Below are positions 8,368 to 17,298 of a stretch of 64,000 nt of DNA, one piece after another (the first letter of the stretch is position 1; the number at the start of each line of letters is the position of its first letter). Position numbers and translations under genes: made by a program. Source of the stretch: Thalassotalea eurytherma (GTDB taxonomy: Bacteria > Pseudomonadota > Gammaproteobacteria > Enterobacterales > Alteromonadaceae); the NCBI RefSeq assembly GCF_030161415.1, contig NZ_BSSU01000003.1, positions 62,001-126,000 of the forward strand, written 5' to 3'. A model generated the notes under the pieces. It did not search any database. It worked only from the letters and a program-made list of their open reading frames with translations, and was not told the DNA's origin.

Positions 8368-9603
8368 ATGAAAAATATTGAAAAATCTTCAAAGCTCGAT
8401 AATGTTTGCTACGACATTCGAGGACAAATTGCCCAAGAAGCAAAACGACTTGAAGAAGAAGGTCATAAAATCCTCAAACTCAATATTGGTAACCCCGCCC
8501 CATTTGGTTTTGAAGCACCTGACGATATTTTAAAAGATGTTATTCGCCAGCTACCTACCGCTCAAGGTTATAGCGATTCTCAAGGCATTTATTCAGCGCG
8601 CGTCGCCGTTATGCAATACTTTCAACAGCAAGGTATTTTAAATGTTGAAGTCGACGATATATTCATTGGTAATGGCGTAAGCGAGCTCATTGTTATGGCG
8701 ATGCAAGGCTTACTAAATAACAATGATGAAGTACTCATTCCTGCGCCAGATTATCCGTTATGGACAGCAGCGGTGTCGCTATCGGGCGGCACACCGGTAC
8801 ATTATCGATGTGAAGAAGAAAATCAGTGGTTCCCAAATATCGACGATATTAAAGCGAAAATCACCGACAAAACCAAAGCGATTGTTTTAATCAACCCAAA
8901 CAACCCTACGGGGGCGGTATATTCAGAAGCTGTGCTTAAAGAAATTATTGCACTTGCACGAGAGCACCAACTCATTGTTTTTAGTGATGAGATTTATGAC
9001 AAAATCTTATATGACGGTGCAACTCACATACCTACAGCGCGACTAGCTGACGATGTACTGATAATCACCATGGGTGGTTTATCCAAAAATTACCGAATTG
9101 CTGGATTTAGAGCTGGCTGGATGGTGATTAGCGGCCCTAAGCATCACGCTCATGGTTATATTGAAGGTTTGAATATGCTTGCCTCAATGCGTTTATGTGC
9201 CAACGTCCCTTCTCAACATGCCATTCAAACAGCTCTTGGTGGCTACCAAAGTATTAACGAGCTTATCAATGAAGGTGGGCGACTTAAGAAACAGCGCGAT
9301 ATAGCGTTTAAAGGGATTAATGCGATAAATGGCTTATCGTGCAATCAGGCAATGGGGGCGCTCTATTTATTTGTTAGAGTTGATAAAGATAAATTCAACA
9401 TTACCAATGATGAGCAAATGGTCTTAGATATCCTTAAACAAGAGAAAATTCTCTTGGTTCATGGTCGCGGCTTTAATATCAAAGAAGCAAACTATTTTAG
9501 GCTAGTTTTTCTGCCACATGAAGATGAACTGATACCAGCTATAGAACGCCTAGGTCACTTTTTCAGTACCTACAATCAAGGTGATATTAATGAAACAAAG
9601 TAA
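8368..9603 (+). CDS. alaA: Glutamate-pyruvate aminotransferase AlaA
   Basis: The start is placed at the ATG that gives MKNIEKSSKLDNVCYDIRG, matching E. coli AlaA; an in-frame ATG 18 bases upstream adds MLLNIT. With 411 residues the length fits. Fold type I aminotransferase features: NIGNPAPFGF, PDYPLWTAAVSL, NPNNPTGAVYS, and the PLP lysine in GGLSKNYRIAGFRAGW. It makes alanine from pyruvate and glutamate. Its last 14 bases overlap yfbR, an arrangement of neighbours also known in E. coli, so they are co-transcribed. Confidence 0.95.
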   Translation: MKNIEKSSKLDNVCYDIRGQIAQEAKRLEEEGHKILKLNIGNPAPFGFEAPDDILKDVIRQLPTAQGYSDSQGIYSARVAVMQYFQQQGILNVEVDDIFIGNGVSELIVMAMQGLLNNNDEVLIPAPDYPLWTAAVSLSGGTPVHYRCEEENQWFPNIDDIKAKITDKTKAIVLINPNNPTGAVYSEAVLKEIIALAREHQLIVFSDEIYDKILYDGATHIPTARLADDVLIITMGGLSKNYRIAGFRAGWMVISGPKHHAHGYIEGLNMLASMRLCANVPSQHAIQTALGGYQSINELINEGGRLKKQRDIAFKGINAINGLSCNQAMGALYLFVRVDKDKFNITNDEQMVLDILKQEKILLVHGRGFNIKEANYFRLVFLPHEDELIPAIERLGHFFSTYNQGDINETK

Positions 9604-10186
9604 CTTTATTGCATGGATTTACCGCATGCCCCTCATTAAACGTTGGGCGTTGATGCACTGCATAAAACCAGAAAATGTTGCTGAACATTCGCACCTCGTC
9701 GCTGTGATTGCACACTTATTGGCAGTCATTCGTAACACCAAGTTTAACGGTACCTTAAACGCTGATCGAGCATCTACACTGGCGCTATTTCACGAATGCA
9801 GTGAAGCACGCCACCAAGATATTAATCATAATACGAAATATCATAACCCTGGGATAACTCGAGAATTTAAACGCTTAGAAAAACTTGCCGAACAAGAGTG
9901 TATCGACTCTTTACCTGACGACTTTCGAGACATTTACAATGAATTAATTATTCAGGACAATGTTGATAGCCAATACAAGCAACTAATTAAAGCCGCAGAT
10001 TTACTGTCTGCTTACCTCAAAACATTAGATGAACTGCATTTTGGTAACCAAGAGTTTGCCCATGTGAAAGTTAACTTAGATCACAAACTCGATAAAATTA
10101 AGCAAGAATTACCTGAGGTACAATATTTTCTCGATATCTTCGCAAAAAGCTGTACCGCAACTGTCGACCAGTTATCCGGCATGTAA
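9590..10186 (+). CDS. yfbR: 5'-deoxynucleotidase YfbR with HD-to-HE change
   Basis: From ATG 9590 the protein has 198 residues that align without gaps to E. coli YfbR up to residue 137. R18 and W19 (substrate), H33 (ENVAEHS), H68, E72, D77 and D137 (KAAD) are kept, but the metal ligand D69 of the HD signature is E69 (LFHECSE). Known family role: dephosphorylation of dNMPs in the cytosol. A Glu can still bind a metal, so activity is possible, but this departs from the defining motif. The sequence after D77 (INHNTKY) also differs from the E. coli LPTPVKY. Overlaps alaA by 14 bases. Confidence 0.9.
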   Translation: MKQSNFIAWIYRMPLIKRWALMHCIKPENVAEHSHLVAVIAHLLAVIRNTKFNGTLNADRASTLALFHECSEARHQDINHNTKYHNPGITREFKRLEKLAEQECIDSLPDDFRDIYNELIIQDNVDSQYKQLIKAADLLSAYLKTLDELHFGNQEFAHVKVNLDHKLDKIKQELPEVQYFLDIFAKSCTATVDQLSGM

Positions 10187-10196
10187 GCAATAAACA

Positions 10197-10223
10197 TAAG
10201 TTCAGCTGTCTAGGCTGAACTTA
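10197..10223. terminator. Terminator-like inverted repeat between yfbR and cti
   Basis: TAAGTTCAGC - tgtctag - GCTGAACTTA is a perfect 10-bp stem lying between two convergent genes. The tails are weak in T on both sides, so it may be a poor intrinsic terminator. Confidence 0.5.
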
Positions 10224-10243
10224 TCCAGGATATCTCACGCTAA

Positions 10244-12541
10244 TTATCTGTCTTGTAATCGGTTATAATCAAACAAACCGTATTCGATACCCTTATATTG
10301 CTTGGCAAGACGGTGTAGATCATCACTAAATTGCCAAAAATTAACATCGGTTCTTCGTATACCAAAGTGAGTGCGCAAGGTTTGGTAATCCTCCTCAGAA
10401 TTAACCATACGTAATTGATTCACAAAGTGTCTTAGATTCTCTTCATCGGTATGCCATAACGCACCAGGGTAATCACCGATAAAGCCTGGCACAATTGTCA
10501 AGTTATCCTCATCGTAAGCACGTCTATCTTCTTCATTAAACATACTTAATATATTGTAATGCGCGCTATTTCTTAGCAGGCTGTAGGCACGTTTACTGCC
10601 ATCATTGTTCGATACCATTAGCATAGATATTTCAGGCATTAGGTTAGCGGCTTTGGCTGGAACTTTATTGATTTTCGTTAACTCCATATGATCACGTGTT
10701 TCATCAAGATCAAAACGATGACTCAAAACCGGCGATAAATAATGTTTGATCATGGTAAGTAGCTCATCAAATGGCGCACTTGTTTTATAAGTAATGGATG
10801 TTTCCCTGTTTAATTGATACGCTTCATCCCTCAGAAACTTAATCGTTGGTGCACTTGCGTCTCGATACCAGTACTTACGCAAGGCTTGTCGGCTTTCCTT
10901 CGGCAATAACGAGAGAAAGTTATTTTCCCCTTCCATTCGTAAATAATCCATATACGCTCTTGTATTAAACTGATGCCCAACATTTCCGTATACATCAAAA
11001 CCAGCGACTAATAAATAGTGAATTCTTTCGAGCAACGCATAATCAATTAACCATGCGGTTTTGGGCGTTTCGCCAATAAGCCCCTTTTCTACCGTAGCAC
11101 TATCAAAGTGCCTAAAAATGGTTAACGATGCATTCTTATTGTAGCCATCACCTTGCCAGATAAGCTGCAAATCAGTTTTTACGCCTTTATACTCTTTATT
11201 AATAAGTTTTTGTTTAGCCTTTAAATAGTCACTTTGAGCGCCGGCATACTTGAACCAATTGGTTACTGTAAGCGCATTAGATTCACTTTCAGCAGGCAAT
11301 CGTAAATTGTTGGTTTGTTTTGCTAAAAACTGATTTACTTTTTCACTCGAAAAATAATTTGGGTCGACAAAAAATACCCACAACCTATCATTGATTACAC
11401 TCAAGGCGGTTTGCCCCCGACAAACAGGACCTTTGATGAAACCCATAATCGTAAATTGTGCTTCATCGAGCATGAATTGGTACTTCGATTGGGTCGGTAT
11501 TTGTTCAAACGCTTTAAACGGATTTGACGCTGTTTTTGATTTATAACTAGGGAAGTTAAAGACGTTGTATTTAGGCGCTAAAAACAACTCGGTAATACGT
11601 GCCATACGAGAGGTGTTAAGCGCTAACGGTAAATGTGTTTTTAAAAGCACACTGCCACGCTCTTGCCATAAACGATAGTAGAAGGATTTAACGCCTGGAT
11701 CATCATAAGGCCTGCGGGTTGAAATAATATCGATAGGCTCGCCCGGTGGCGTTTTTGAACGCACTAATCTAAAAAAAATGGGGTCACCATTAGCGGCTAC
11801 TTCATCAAAATAAATATGAGCCAAAAACCAATGCTCGTATATATAACGAGCAACTAATCGTTGCTTTTTAGATTGTTGATTAAGAAATAACTCCCAGCGA
11901 TTGATTTGTGTTTTAAGTGCTTCATCTAAAGGTGCTCGTTCATCATAGCTTGCCCCGTTTTCCAATCAAGATGTCATTGTTGAAAATTCATCACCAGATA
12001 AAGCAGGTAAACCATAAGGCATGCCTGCTAGTGGTTGTTTCTTTATCATTTTGTCATATTCATTTTTAGACGGGCAGGTTTGCGCTCGGTTTAAAGAAAA
12101 ATCAAAACTGTCACCTAAAATGGGGGCTTGTGGCAAGGGCTTCAATTGTTTCTGTAATAAGGTTCGATATAGCAAGCTAGAATGGGGATCGCTGCCGTTT
12201 TCATTTAAGACGGCGTTGAAACCTCTTTCTCGCCATTGTTCTTTAGTATGAGCGTCAATAAATAAACGTTGAGGCGTTGTCGCTATAGGCCTAGCACCTT
12301 GATAGGTAACCTCTTTACTGAGTCCTCTCTCTATTCCTTCGACAGATGACAACTTTAGCTGACAAGGCGCGTCATAACAGCCATGGCAAACAGTACAACG
12401 GTTATCTAAAATGGGTTTAACATCTTGATAAAAGTCAATCGGTGAATTTCTTACAGCGCTATCTTGTGCCTGAACAAGCAAGGAAAAGGGGAAATTGAAT
12501 AACAACGCCGCTAGCATTAGTACAAAAAATTTTCTCATCAT
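10244..12541 (-). pseudogene. cti: Fatty acid cis/trans isomerase gene interrupted by an in-frame TGA
   Basis: Two frames in the same register, 12541-11966 (191 residues) and 11965-10244 (573 codons), together encode a 765-codon Cti. The N terminus has a signal peptide ending VQA and a haem c motif C49-T-V-C52-H53 (CTVCHGCYDAPCQLKLS). Cti isomerises membrane cis-unsaturated fatty acids to trans in the periplasm under membrane stress. The split is one TGA at 11968-11966 between DEFSTMTS and LENGASYDE, where the family usually has Trp (TGG), so a single G-to-A change explains it. No frameshift, deletion or other stop is seen, so the loss is recent or is a sequencing error. Restart at the adjacent TTG would lack the haem domain. 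Confidence 0.85.
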
Positions 12542-12618
12542 CTGTGCCTCAGAATTGAACTCGTTTACAAAGTTAGCTGAAAACCTTTGATTACTAAATT
12601 AAAACCGGTTGTTGGTTA

Positions 12619-12646
12619 CAAAAAAAACAGCCCGCAGGCTGTTTAT
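12619..12646 (-). terminator. Rho-independent terminator of the Sel1-repeat gene
   Basis: Minus-strand AAACAGCC - tgc - GGGCTGTTT followed by a long T-run (the A-run at 12620-12627 on the plus strand). Confidence 0.8.
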
Positions 12647-12663
12647 TTAGTTAAAGCAAACGA

Positions 12664-13476
12664 CTAATTAGAGTATGAATATGCCGAAGTAATATTGAAA
12701 AACGTATCCGTTGCTTGACCATTTAAACGTGTTTGATAACAGCTAATCTGCTCTTCACAAGTTTGCCCTTGGAATCGAGAGCCCGTCGTTTTTTTACGTT
12801 TTTTAAACATCACAAGTTGCTCATCAAAACGTGACTCTAAAGGTGGAGAGTTGATTGTAATGACTTCCATATTCGTTGACGGCCATTCAAAACTGCCATC
12901 GTCAGCTTTTTTCATTGGTTTTTTATTCATCTGTTTTGTTAACAAAGGAAAATTTGACGCATGCTTTTTCAGATCATCATCTACGCTAGTTAATAAATCA
13001 GGTAAACGTGGATCACTCTGTTTATAAGCCTTAGCTAAATATAAGTCTGCTTTTTCATAGTCATGCTTAATAAATTTATCATTAACATATAAAGTACCCA
13101 GTAAGAAATTTGAGTCTTTATAATTAGACTTAGCGACTTTTTCTAAGTATTTAACCGCCTTTTTGTAATCTTTGTTTTCTTCACTAAGCAATGAAATAGC
13201 ACCCACTAAATATTGAGATGACTTTTCACCTTTTCGAGCTGCCTTTTCTAAATACTTTAAGGCTTTATCTTCATTTTTTTCAGTGCCGTAGCCGACATAA
13301 TAAAACTGCCCCAACGTTGCCATAGCTCGCAAGTGACCACCTTTAGCGCCTCTTTTAAACTTATTGAAATACTCAACACAGGCATCTGATTGACACGCTT
13401 CTAATTGTTCAGCATTAGATTGAGGCACAAGCAAAAGTAGCCCCAAAGCCGTAACAACGGAAAGTAAATTTTTCAT
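12664..13476 (-). CDS. Secreted Sel1/TPR-like repeat protein
   Basis: A 270-residue protein with a signal peptide ending SNA (residue 22). Residues about 40-170 hold Sel1-like repeats (A-x-x-x-L-G-x-x-Y-x-x-G: AMATLGQFYYVGYGTEKNEDKALKYLEKAA, landmarks LGQFYYVGYG and YLEKAARKGEKSSQYLVGA). The C-terminal 90 residues are non-repetitive and hold two cysteines (TCEEQISCYQ). Such repeats are protein-binding helical scaffolds in the periplasm. No partner is evident from the neighbours. Three GTTAAC palindromes lie upstream (13509-13540). Confidence 0.82.
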   Translation of the reverse strand: MKNLLSVVTALGLLLLVPQSNAEQLEACQSDACVEYFNKFKRGAKGGHLRAMATLGQFYYVGYGTEKNEDKALKYLEKAARKGEKSSQYLVGAISLLSEENKDYKKAVKYLEKVAKSNYKDSNFLLGTLYVNDKFIKHDYEKADLYLAKAYKQSDPRLPDLLTSVDDDLKKHASNFPLLTKQMNKKPMKKADDGSFEWPSTNMEVITINSPPLESRFDEQLVMFKKRKKTTGSRFQGQTCEEQISCYQTRLNGQATDTFFNITSAYSYSN

Positions 13477-13602
13477 AGATTAATCCTTTAATAGTTATCT
13501 ATAACGCAGTTAACAAACCCCAAGTTAACAACATGTTAACCACTCAACGTAAATAACATAGCTGAATTAATTAACGAGTACAAATTATAAACAACAACTT
13601 AT

Positions 13603-13908
13603 TTATTTTAGTTTCCCTGTCAGAAAGTCCCATAACATTCGCCAATCACCTAAAAAGCTATACCAAGGGTATTGGAAGGTTGCAGGTTCGTTTTTTTCAA
13701 AAAAGAAATGACCTATCCATGCGCAGCCATAACCACCTAACAAACCATATAATAGATAAATTAACTCGCCATGCTTAACACATAGGCTCAAGCAAAATAA
13801 GGCAATCGCACTACCGAGGTAGTGCAAAGAACGGCAAACACCATTGCCGTGTTGAGAAAGGTAAAACGGATAGAACTCTTCAAAAGATTGATATTTTTTA
13901 TCACTCAT
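13603..13908 (-). CDS. Mpo1-like (DUF962) small membrane protein
   Basis: A 101-residue protein with hydrophobic central helices and the family pattern FYLSQHGNGVCRSLHYLGS near the start, then GYGCAWIGHFFFEKNEPATF and YSFLGDWRM. Histidines in these motifs are conserved in DUF962, whose yeast member Mpo1 is an iron-dependent dioxygenase in fatty-acid alpha-oxidation. The bacterial role is unproved. It lies 10 bases downstream of an acetyltransferase on the same strand and is probably co-transcribed with it. Confidence 0.85.
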   Translation of the reverse strand: MSDKKYQSFEEFYPFYLSQHGNGVCRSLHYLGSAIALFCLSLCVKHGELIYLLYGLLGGYGCAWIGHFFFEKNEPATFQYPWYSFLGDWRMLWDFLTGKLK

Positions 13909-13918
13909 TATACACCTG

Positions 13919-14560
13919 CTATGAATGTCGGTAGTGAACCATTAAGGCACCGTCAACCTTACCAAAAGACAGCTCTTTGACCACTTGATAGTCAACATCG
14001 TTAAAAAACTCTCGGTATTTTTGCATCGTCGCGAACACTGCGACACCTTCACTCAACGGATGCTCTTGTAAAATGGTATCCACTGCAGCCATGAGGTAAT
14101 GACCAAAGCCATGATGTTGATGCAATGGGTGTATCGCAATAAAAGACAACATATGGAAATGTTTCATAGGCACCGCCGCTATAATCGTCTTTTCTTTTTC
14201 AATCATTTGCTTAGTACTTAAAAATCCAGCACCAAGTAACATTTTTAAGCGCCAATGCCAAAAACGTTCAGATTCAACGGTTTTATCTGGGCTATTTAAA
14301 CAAGCCACACCAACCATTGCTTCATTTAAATACAAGCCGACGATAGGTTGTTTTGATTGCCAGAAGGCTGAAAGCTCTTCACGTATCGCCGCCCGTAATC
14401 GTTGTTCATACTCATCCTTTTCCCCATTAAAGATTTCTAAAAATAATGGATCATCATGATATGCTTGATACAAAAGCGATGCGGCTATTTTTAAATCTTC
14501 CGCACTTAGGTATTCGGCTCTAATTTCTGGTTTATCTTGTGCCACGGCTTCGCTACTCAT
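13919..14560 (-). CDS. GNAT-family N-acetyltransferase
   Basis: ATG 14560 is chosen because GGAAGGAG lies 5 bases ahead of it; the longer frame to 14659 adds 33 residues without family similarity. The 213-residue protein has the GNAT motif A around HPLHQHHGFGHYLMAAV (G-x-G) and a final beta strand VKELSFGKVDGALMVHYR. It resembles GNATs of marine gammaproteobacteria and the eukaryotic-like type with a long N-terminal helix. Substrate unknown. Followed closely by the DUF962 gene. Confidence 0.85.
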   Translation of the reverse strand: MSSEAVAQDKPEIRAEYLSAEDLKIAASLLYQAYHDDPLFLEIFNGEKDEYEQRLRAAIREELSAFWQSKQPIVGLYLNEAMVGVACLNSPDKTVESERFWHWRLKMLLGAGFLSTKQMIEKEKTIIAAVPMKHFHMLSFIAIHPLHQHHGFGHYLMAAVDTILQEHPLSEGVAVFATMQKYREFFNDVDYQVVKELSFGKVDGALMVHYRHS

Positions 14561-14693
14561 TGAGACTCCTTCCAACACGATTGTTATATTTTTTATAAAA
14601 CAACCATAAAGCTTGTTTGATTTTTGGTCAATTGTATTTATTGATCTATGGCAAACCAAACTATACTAATTAGAAATTATTTGGGAGATTGTT

Positions 14694-14927
14694 ATGGACC
14701 GCTCATCGCACACATTAGCGTGCTTATTTGCACAATTAGGGCTTAATAATAGTGACGAACAAATAACACAGTTTATTGAACAGAACAGAGGAATAGCTGA
14801 TGAAGTCGTCATATATGAGGCGACAATTTGGAATAGTGCTCAGGCTTCCTTTTTACAAGAAGCCCTTGCACAAGATTCAGATTGGGCAGAAATAGTGGAT
14901 AGCTTAGACGCCCAACTTAGGCATTAA
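14694..14927 (+). CDS. DUF2789 family protein
   Basis: A 77-residue acidic protein beginning MDRSSHTLACLFAQLGLNN and ending DWAEIVDSLDAQLRH, the two ends typical of DUF2789. It is predicted to be helical and cytosolic. A Shine-Dalgarno GGGAG precedes the ATG. The stop codon abuts the convergent DUF3192 gene. Function unknown. Confidence 0.85.
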   Translation: MDRSSHTLACLFAQLGLNNSDEQITQFIEQNRGIADEVVIYEATIWNSAQASFLQEALAQDSDWAEIVDSLDAQLRH

Positions 14928-15299
14928 TTAAATTTGCGCTAGCGCCATTTCGCCCCAGCTCTTTAATAAACCACCTTTAAAAATTAATGGCGTACATTCG
15001 TCTTTCGTTGTTAAACCATCTTTGTGTTTACGTTGAGTACGGTAGTAAAGTACTTGGATAGTCTCATCATTTTTTTCATATGTTTCGTTAAATTCTGCAA
15101 TACCTAAGCGGTTAATAACTTCAGCATATGTTGTGTCAATGCGCAAATTAGCGATTTGTTGTCTGTTGTTATACTCTTCACCTTTATGGCTTGTTGAACT
15201 ATAACCATCAAAATCATCATCACCGATATTAATTGAACACGCAGATAACCCCATAACTAAAGGTGTGACAACTGCGATAACTAAAAGTGATTTTTTCAT
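14928..15299 (-). CDS. DUF3192 lipoprotein
   Basis: A 123-residue protein with a lipoprotein signal peptide; the lipobox LSAC puts the lipidated cysteine at residue 21 (MKKSLLVIAVV...). The conserved part runs from IANLRIDTTYAEVINRLG to YYRTQRKHKDGLTTKDECTPLIFKGG, the DUF3192 pattern. A paralogue at 23307-23684 shares the R-T-x-x-x-K-x-D-G-x-T-T-x-x-E-C-T block, but has a membrane helix instead of a lipobox. The fold recalls small BamE/SmpA-like lipoproteins. Function unknown; serine after the cysteine suggests outer-membrane sorting. Confidence 0.85.
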   Translation of the reverse strand: MKKSLLVIAVVTPLVMGLSACSINIGDDDFDGYSSTSHKGEEYNNRQQIANLRIDTTYAEVINRLGIAEFNETYEKNDETIQVLYYRTQRKHKDGLTTKDECTPLIFKGGLLKSWGEMALAQI

Positions 15300-15476
15300 A
15301 AATATTCATCCTAAACTTTGTTTTCTTTTATTGATAACCTTCTTCAGCAATTCATTGACCAACTTTTTAAGTTATTGTTTTAAATAAATAATATATTTTA
15401 TTTCTAAAATAACTGCTGAAACGAATAGTCAATTTCGCTAAAATATAACGAATTACCAAATGATAAATTAATAAAT

Positions 15477-15797
15477 ATGACCAACATTGAAGAAATAATC
15501 ATCACGGCAAATCGCATTGCCAACGAAGGAAGAAAACCCAGTGTAGCCTTAGTTAAAGGCCGATTAACTCAATCAACACCCTTACCTGTTATCATTTCCA
15601 CCTTGAAGACATGGCAACATCAGCCAGATTATACTGATGTTAAAGGTGCGAGTTTAGTTAAGAAAGAACAACCGAAGGACAACGAAAACGATGCTATCGC
15701 TGCTCAAATTACCAAAGCGGTCAATAAGGCTATTGAACCACTACAAGAAGAAATTAAACAATTGAAAATTGAAATGGCTAAATTACAAACCAAATAG
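15477..15797 (+). CDS. Conserved hypothetical protein, possible KfrA-like DNA-binding N terminus
   Basis: I do not recognise this as a named protein. The 106 residues split into an N-terminal helical segment (ANRIANEGRKPSVALVKGRL) that looks like the winged-helix start of KfrA-type DNA-binding proteins, and a C-terminal coiled coil (VNKAIEPLQEEIKQLKIEMA). It is probably cytosolic and dimeric. It lies convergent with syd, 6 bases apart. The DNA-binding idea is an inference from the shape. Confidence 0.7.
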   Translation: MTNIEEIIITANRIANEGRKPSVALVKGRLTQSTPLPVIISTLKTWQHQPDYTDVKGASLVKKEQPKDNENDAIAAQITKAVNKAIEPLQEEIKQLKIEMAKLQTK

Positions 15798-15803
15798 CCT
15801 TAT

Positions 15804-16376
15804 TTACTGTGGTGGAGCAACATAACTCTCTAGCATGTTAACGAATGCTAACATGCTATCGGCTACTTTTTTATGAGGTAGCTTACCAACTTTTTCCGCC
15901 CAAACTTCGCCAGTTTCGTTATCAACAGATAGAATGATGTCTTCTTGATCTGTAACAGCAAAAAATATCGTTATCGGCTGTTTTAACTTCTGTTTCATCA
16001 AAACATGGCCGATAACGTTGCGCTGTAGTCGCTCAAAATCTTCTTCATTCCAAGCAAATAGTAACTCAAGAACACCATCTTCCGTTTTCGCAGGCACTGG
16101 CTCAGAATAGATAGTCGTAAAATACTCAATAACCGTTGGGTGCAATTTAATACCTAAGGCTTCTTCAACGTTAGCAAAGCTATGAACATTTTTCATTTCA
16201 GCCGGTTGCCAGTAATCGTTTTCATCATCGCGTTCACCACATAAACATGGTGACAGCCATTGGTCATCCTTTTCTATGTATGGTTTGTGACCATAAACTT
16301 GCTCACATTTCGCAATAAATTGGTTAGCAAATTCAAAGATAGGCTGAAATAACGGATTTGATGATTTCATCGACAT
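15804..16376 (-). CDS. syd: SecY-interacting protein Syd
   Basis: ATG 16376 is preceded by AAAGGATC and gives 190 residues, close to the 181 of E. coli Syd; the longer frame to 16433 was rejected. Conserved parts are WLSPC, YWQP, FTTIYS and the block EDFERLQRNVIGHVLMKQKLK followed by SGEVWAE-like residues (NETGEVWAEK). Syd binds SecY at the cytosolic face of the inner membrane and helps remove faulty translocons. It is divergent from queF with 49 bases between starts, as in E. coli. Confidence 0.95.
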   Translation of the reverse strand: MSMKSSNPLFQPIFEFANQFIAKCEQVYGHKPYIEKDDQWLSPCLCGERDDENDYWQPAEMKNVHSFANVEEALGIKLHPTVIEYFTTIYSEPVPAKTEDGVLELLFAWNEEDFERLQRNVIGHVLMKQKLKQPITIFFAVTDQEDIILSVDNETGEVWAEKVGKLPHKKVADSMLAFVNMLESYVAPPQ

Positions 16377-16425
16377 TAAAGATCCTTTAAAATACTCAGT
16401 TAAGTATATTGATATGAAGATTGTG

Positions 16426-17277
16426 ATGACCACATATAAAAACGCAAAGGCACTTGAGGGTCTGACACTTGGAAAAACAACAGATTATGCCAGTGAATAT
16501 AACCCAAATTTACTGCAAGGTGTACCCAGAAGTTTAAACCGAGCTCAACTAAGCCTTACTAATGATGCTTTACCTTTTTATGGTGAAGATGTTTGGTATG
16601 GCTATGAATTGTCTTGGTTAAACCCTAAAGGTAAGCCAGTTGTCGCTGTTGCTGAATTTCGTGTGCCAGCAATCAGTGAAAACATTGTTGAATCAAAGTC
16701 ATTTAAACTCTACCTTAATAGCTTTAATCAAAGCAGATTTGAGTCACATGACGCTGTTAAAAACCTACTTTGTAGCGATTTATCGGCGATTGCAAAATCC
16801 CCTGTTTCAGTTACGTTGTTTACTGTTGATGATTGCCCTGCGCTAGATATTAAACACCATGATGCCGTGTGTATCGATGAACATGATATTAGTGTTGATG
16901 ATTACCAATTCAATGATGCCTTTTTAAATGAACTTCATGGTGAAAATGCGACATTTAAAAAAGAAGTACTGGTGAGCCACTTATTAAAATCAAACTGTTT
17001 AATCACCAACCAGCCAGACTGGGCAAGTGTCTACATTAGTTATAGTGGCAAAGAAATTAAACAAGCGGCATTACTTCAATACTTGATTTCATTTCGCCAA
17101 CATAATGAATTCCATGAACAATGTGTTGAGCGAATATATACCGACCTACAAAAGTTTGGTGAATTTAAAAAGTTAAGTGTTTTCGCGCGCTATACACGCC
17201 GTGGTGGATTAGATATCAATCCCTTTAGAAGCTCATTTGAACAACAAGCACCAAATGCTAGAACCTTACGCCAATAA
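16426..17277 (+). CDS. queF: NADPH-dependent preQ0 reductase QueF
   Basis: ATG 16426 gives MTTYKNAKALEGLTLGKTTDY, the typical start of the long (YqcD-type) QueF; it is 283 residues, E. coli 282. Visible motifs: ESKSFKLYLNSFNQSRF (substrate and NADPH side), the catalytic Cys in KSNCLITNQPDW, FRQHNEFHEQCVERI, and ARYTRRGGLDINPFRS. It reduces 7-cyano-7-deazaguanine to preQ1 in queuosine tRNA modification. The stop codon lies in the loop of a hairpin (17263-17288) that looks like its own terminator. Confidence 0.97.
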   Translation: MTTYKNAKALEGLTLGKTTDYASEYNPNLLQGVPRSLNRAQLSLTNDALPFYGEDVWYGYELSWLNPKGKPVVAVAEFRVPAISENIVESKSFKLYLNSFNQSRFESHDAVKNLLCSDLSAIAKSPVSVTLFTVDDCPALDIKHHDAVCIDEHDISVDDYQFNDAFLNELHGENATFKKEVLVSHLLKSNCLITNQPDWASVYISYSGKEIKQAALLQYLISFRQHNEFHEQCVERIYTDLQKFGEFKKLSVFARYTRRGGLDINPFRSSFEQQAPNARTLRQ

Positions 17278-17288
17278 AGGCGTAAGGT
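17263..17288 (+). terminator. Hairpin overlapping the queF stop codon
   Basis: ACCTTACGCC - aataaa - GGCGTAAGGT, a perfect 10-bp stem whose loop holds the TAA stop (17275-17277), followed by ATTTTCC. Probable intrinsic terminator of queF with the last codons in its left arm. Confidence 0.7.
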
Positions 17289-17298
17289 ATTTTCCTAC

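Noticed and set aside
11966-11968. TGA in cti as a programmed readthrough or selenocysteine codon
   Set aside because: The expected residue is Trp, no Sec-type context or stem-loop was noticed, and other genes here use TGA-free or normal stops; a point mutation is simpler.
12021-12251. Plus-strand frame of 76 codons opposite cti
   Set aside because: It is the antisense of a well-supported coding frame, with no Shine-Dalgarno or family similarity.
13509-13540. Three GTTAAC palindromes upstream of the Sel1-repeat gene as an operator array
   Set aside because: Spacing is irregular (15 and 11 bases) and GTTAAC is common in this AT-rich sequence.
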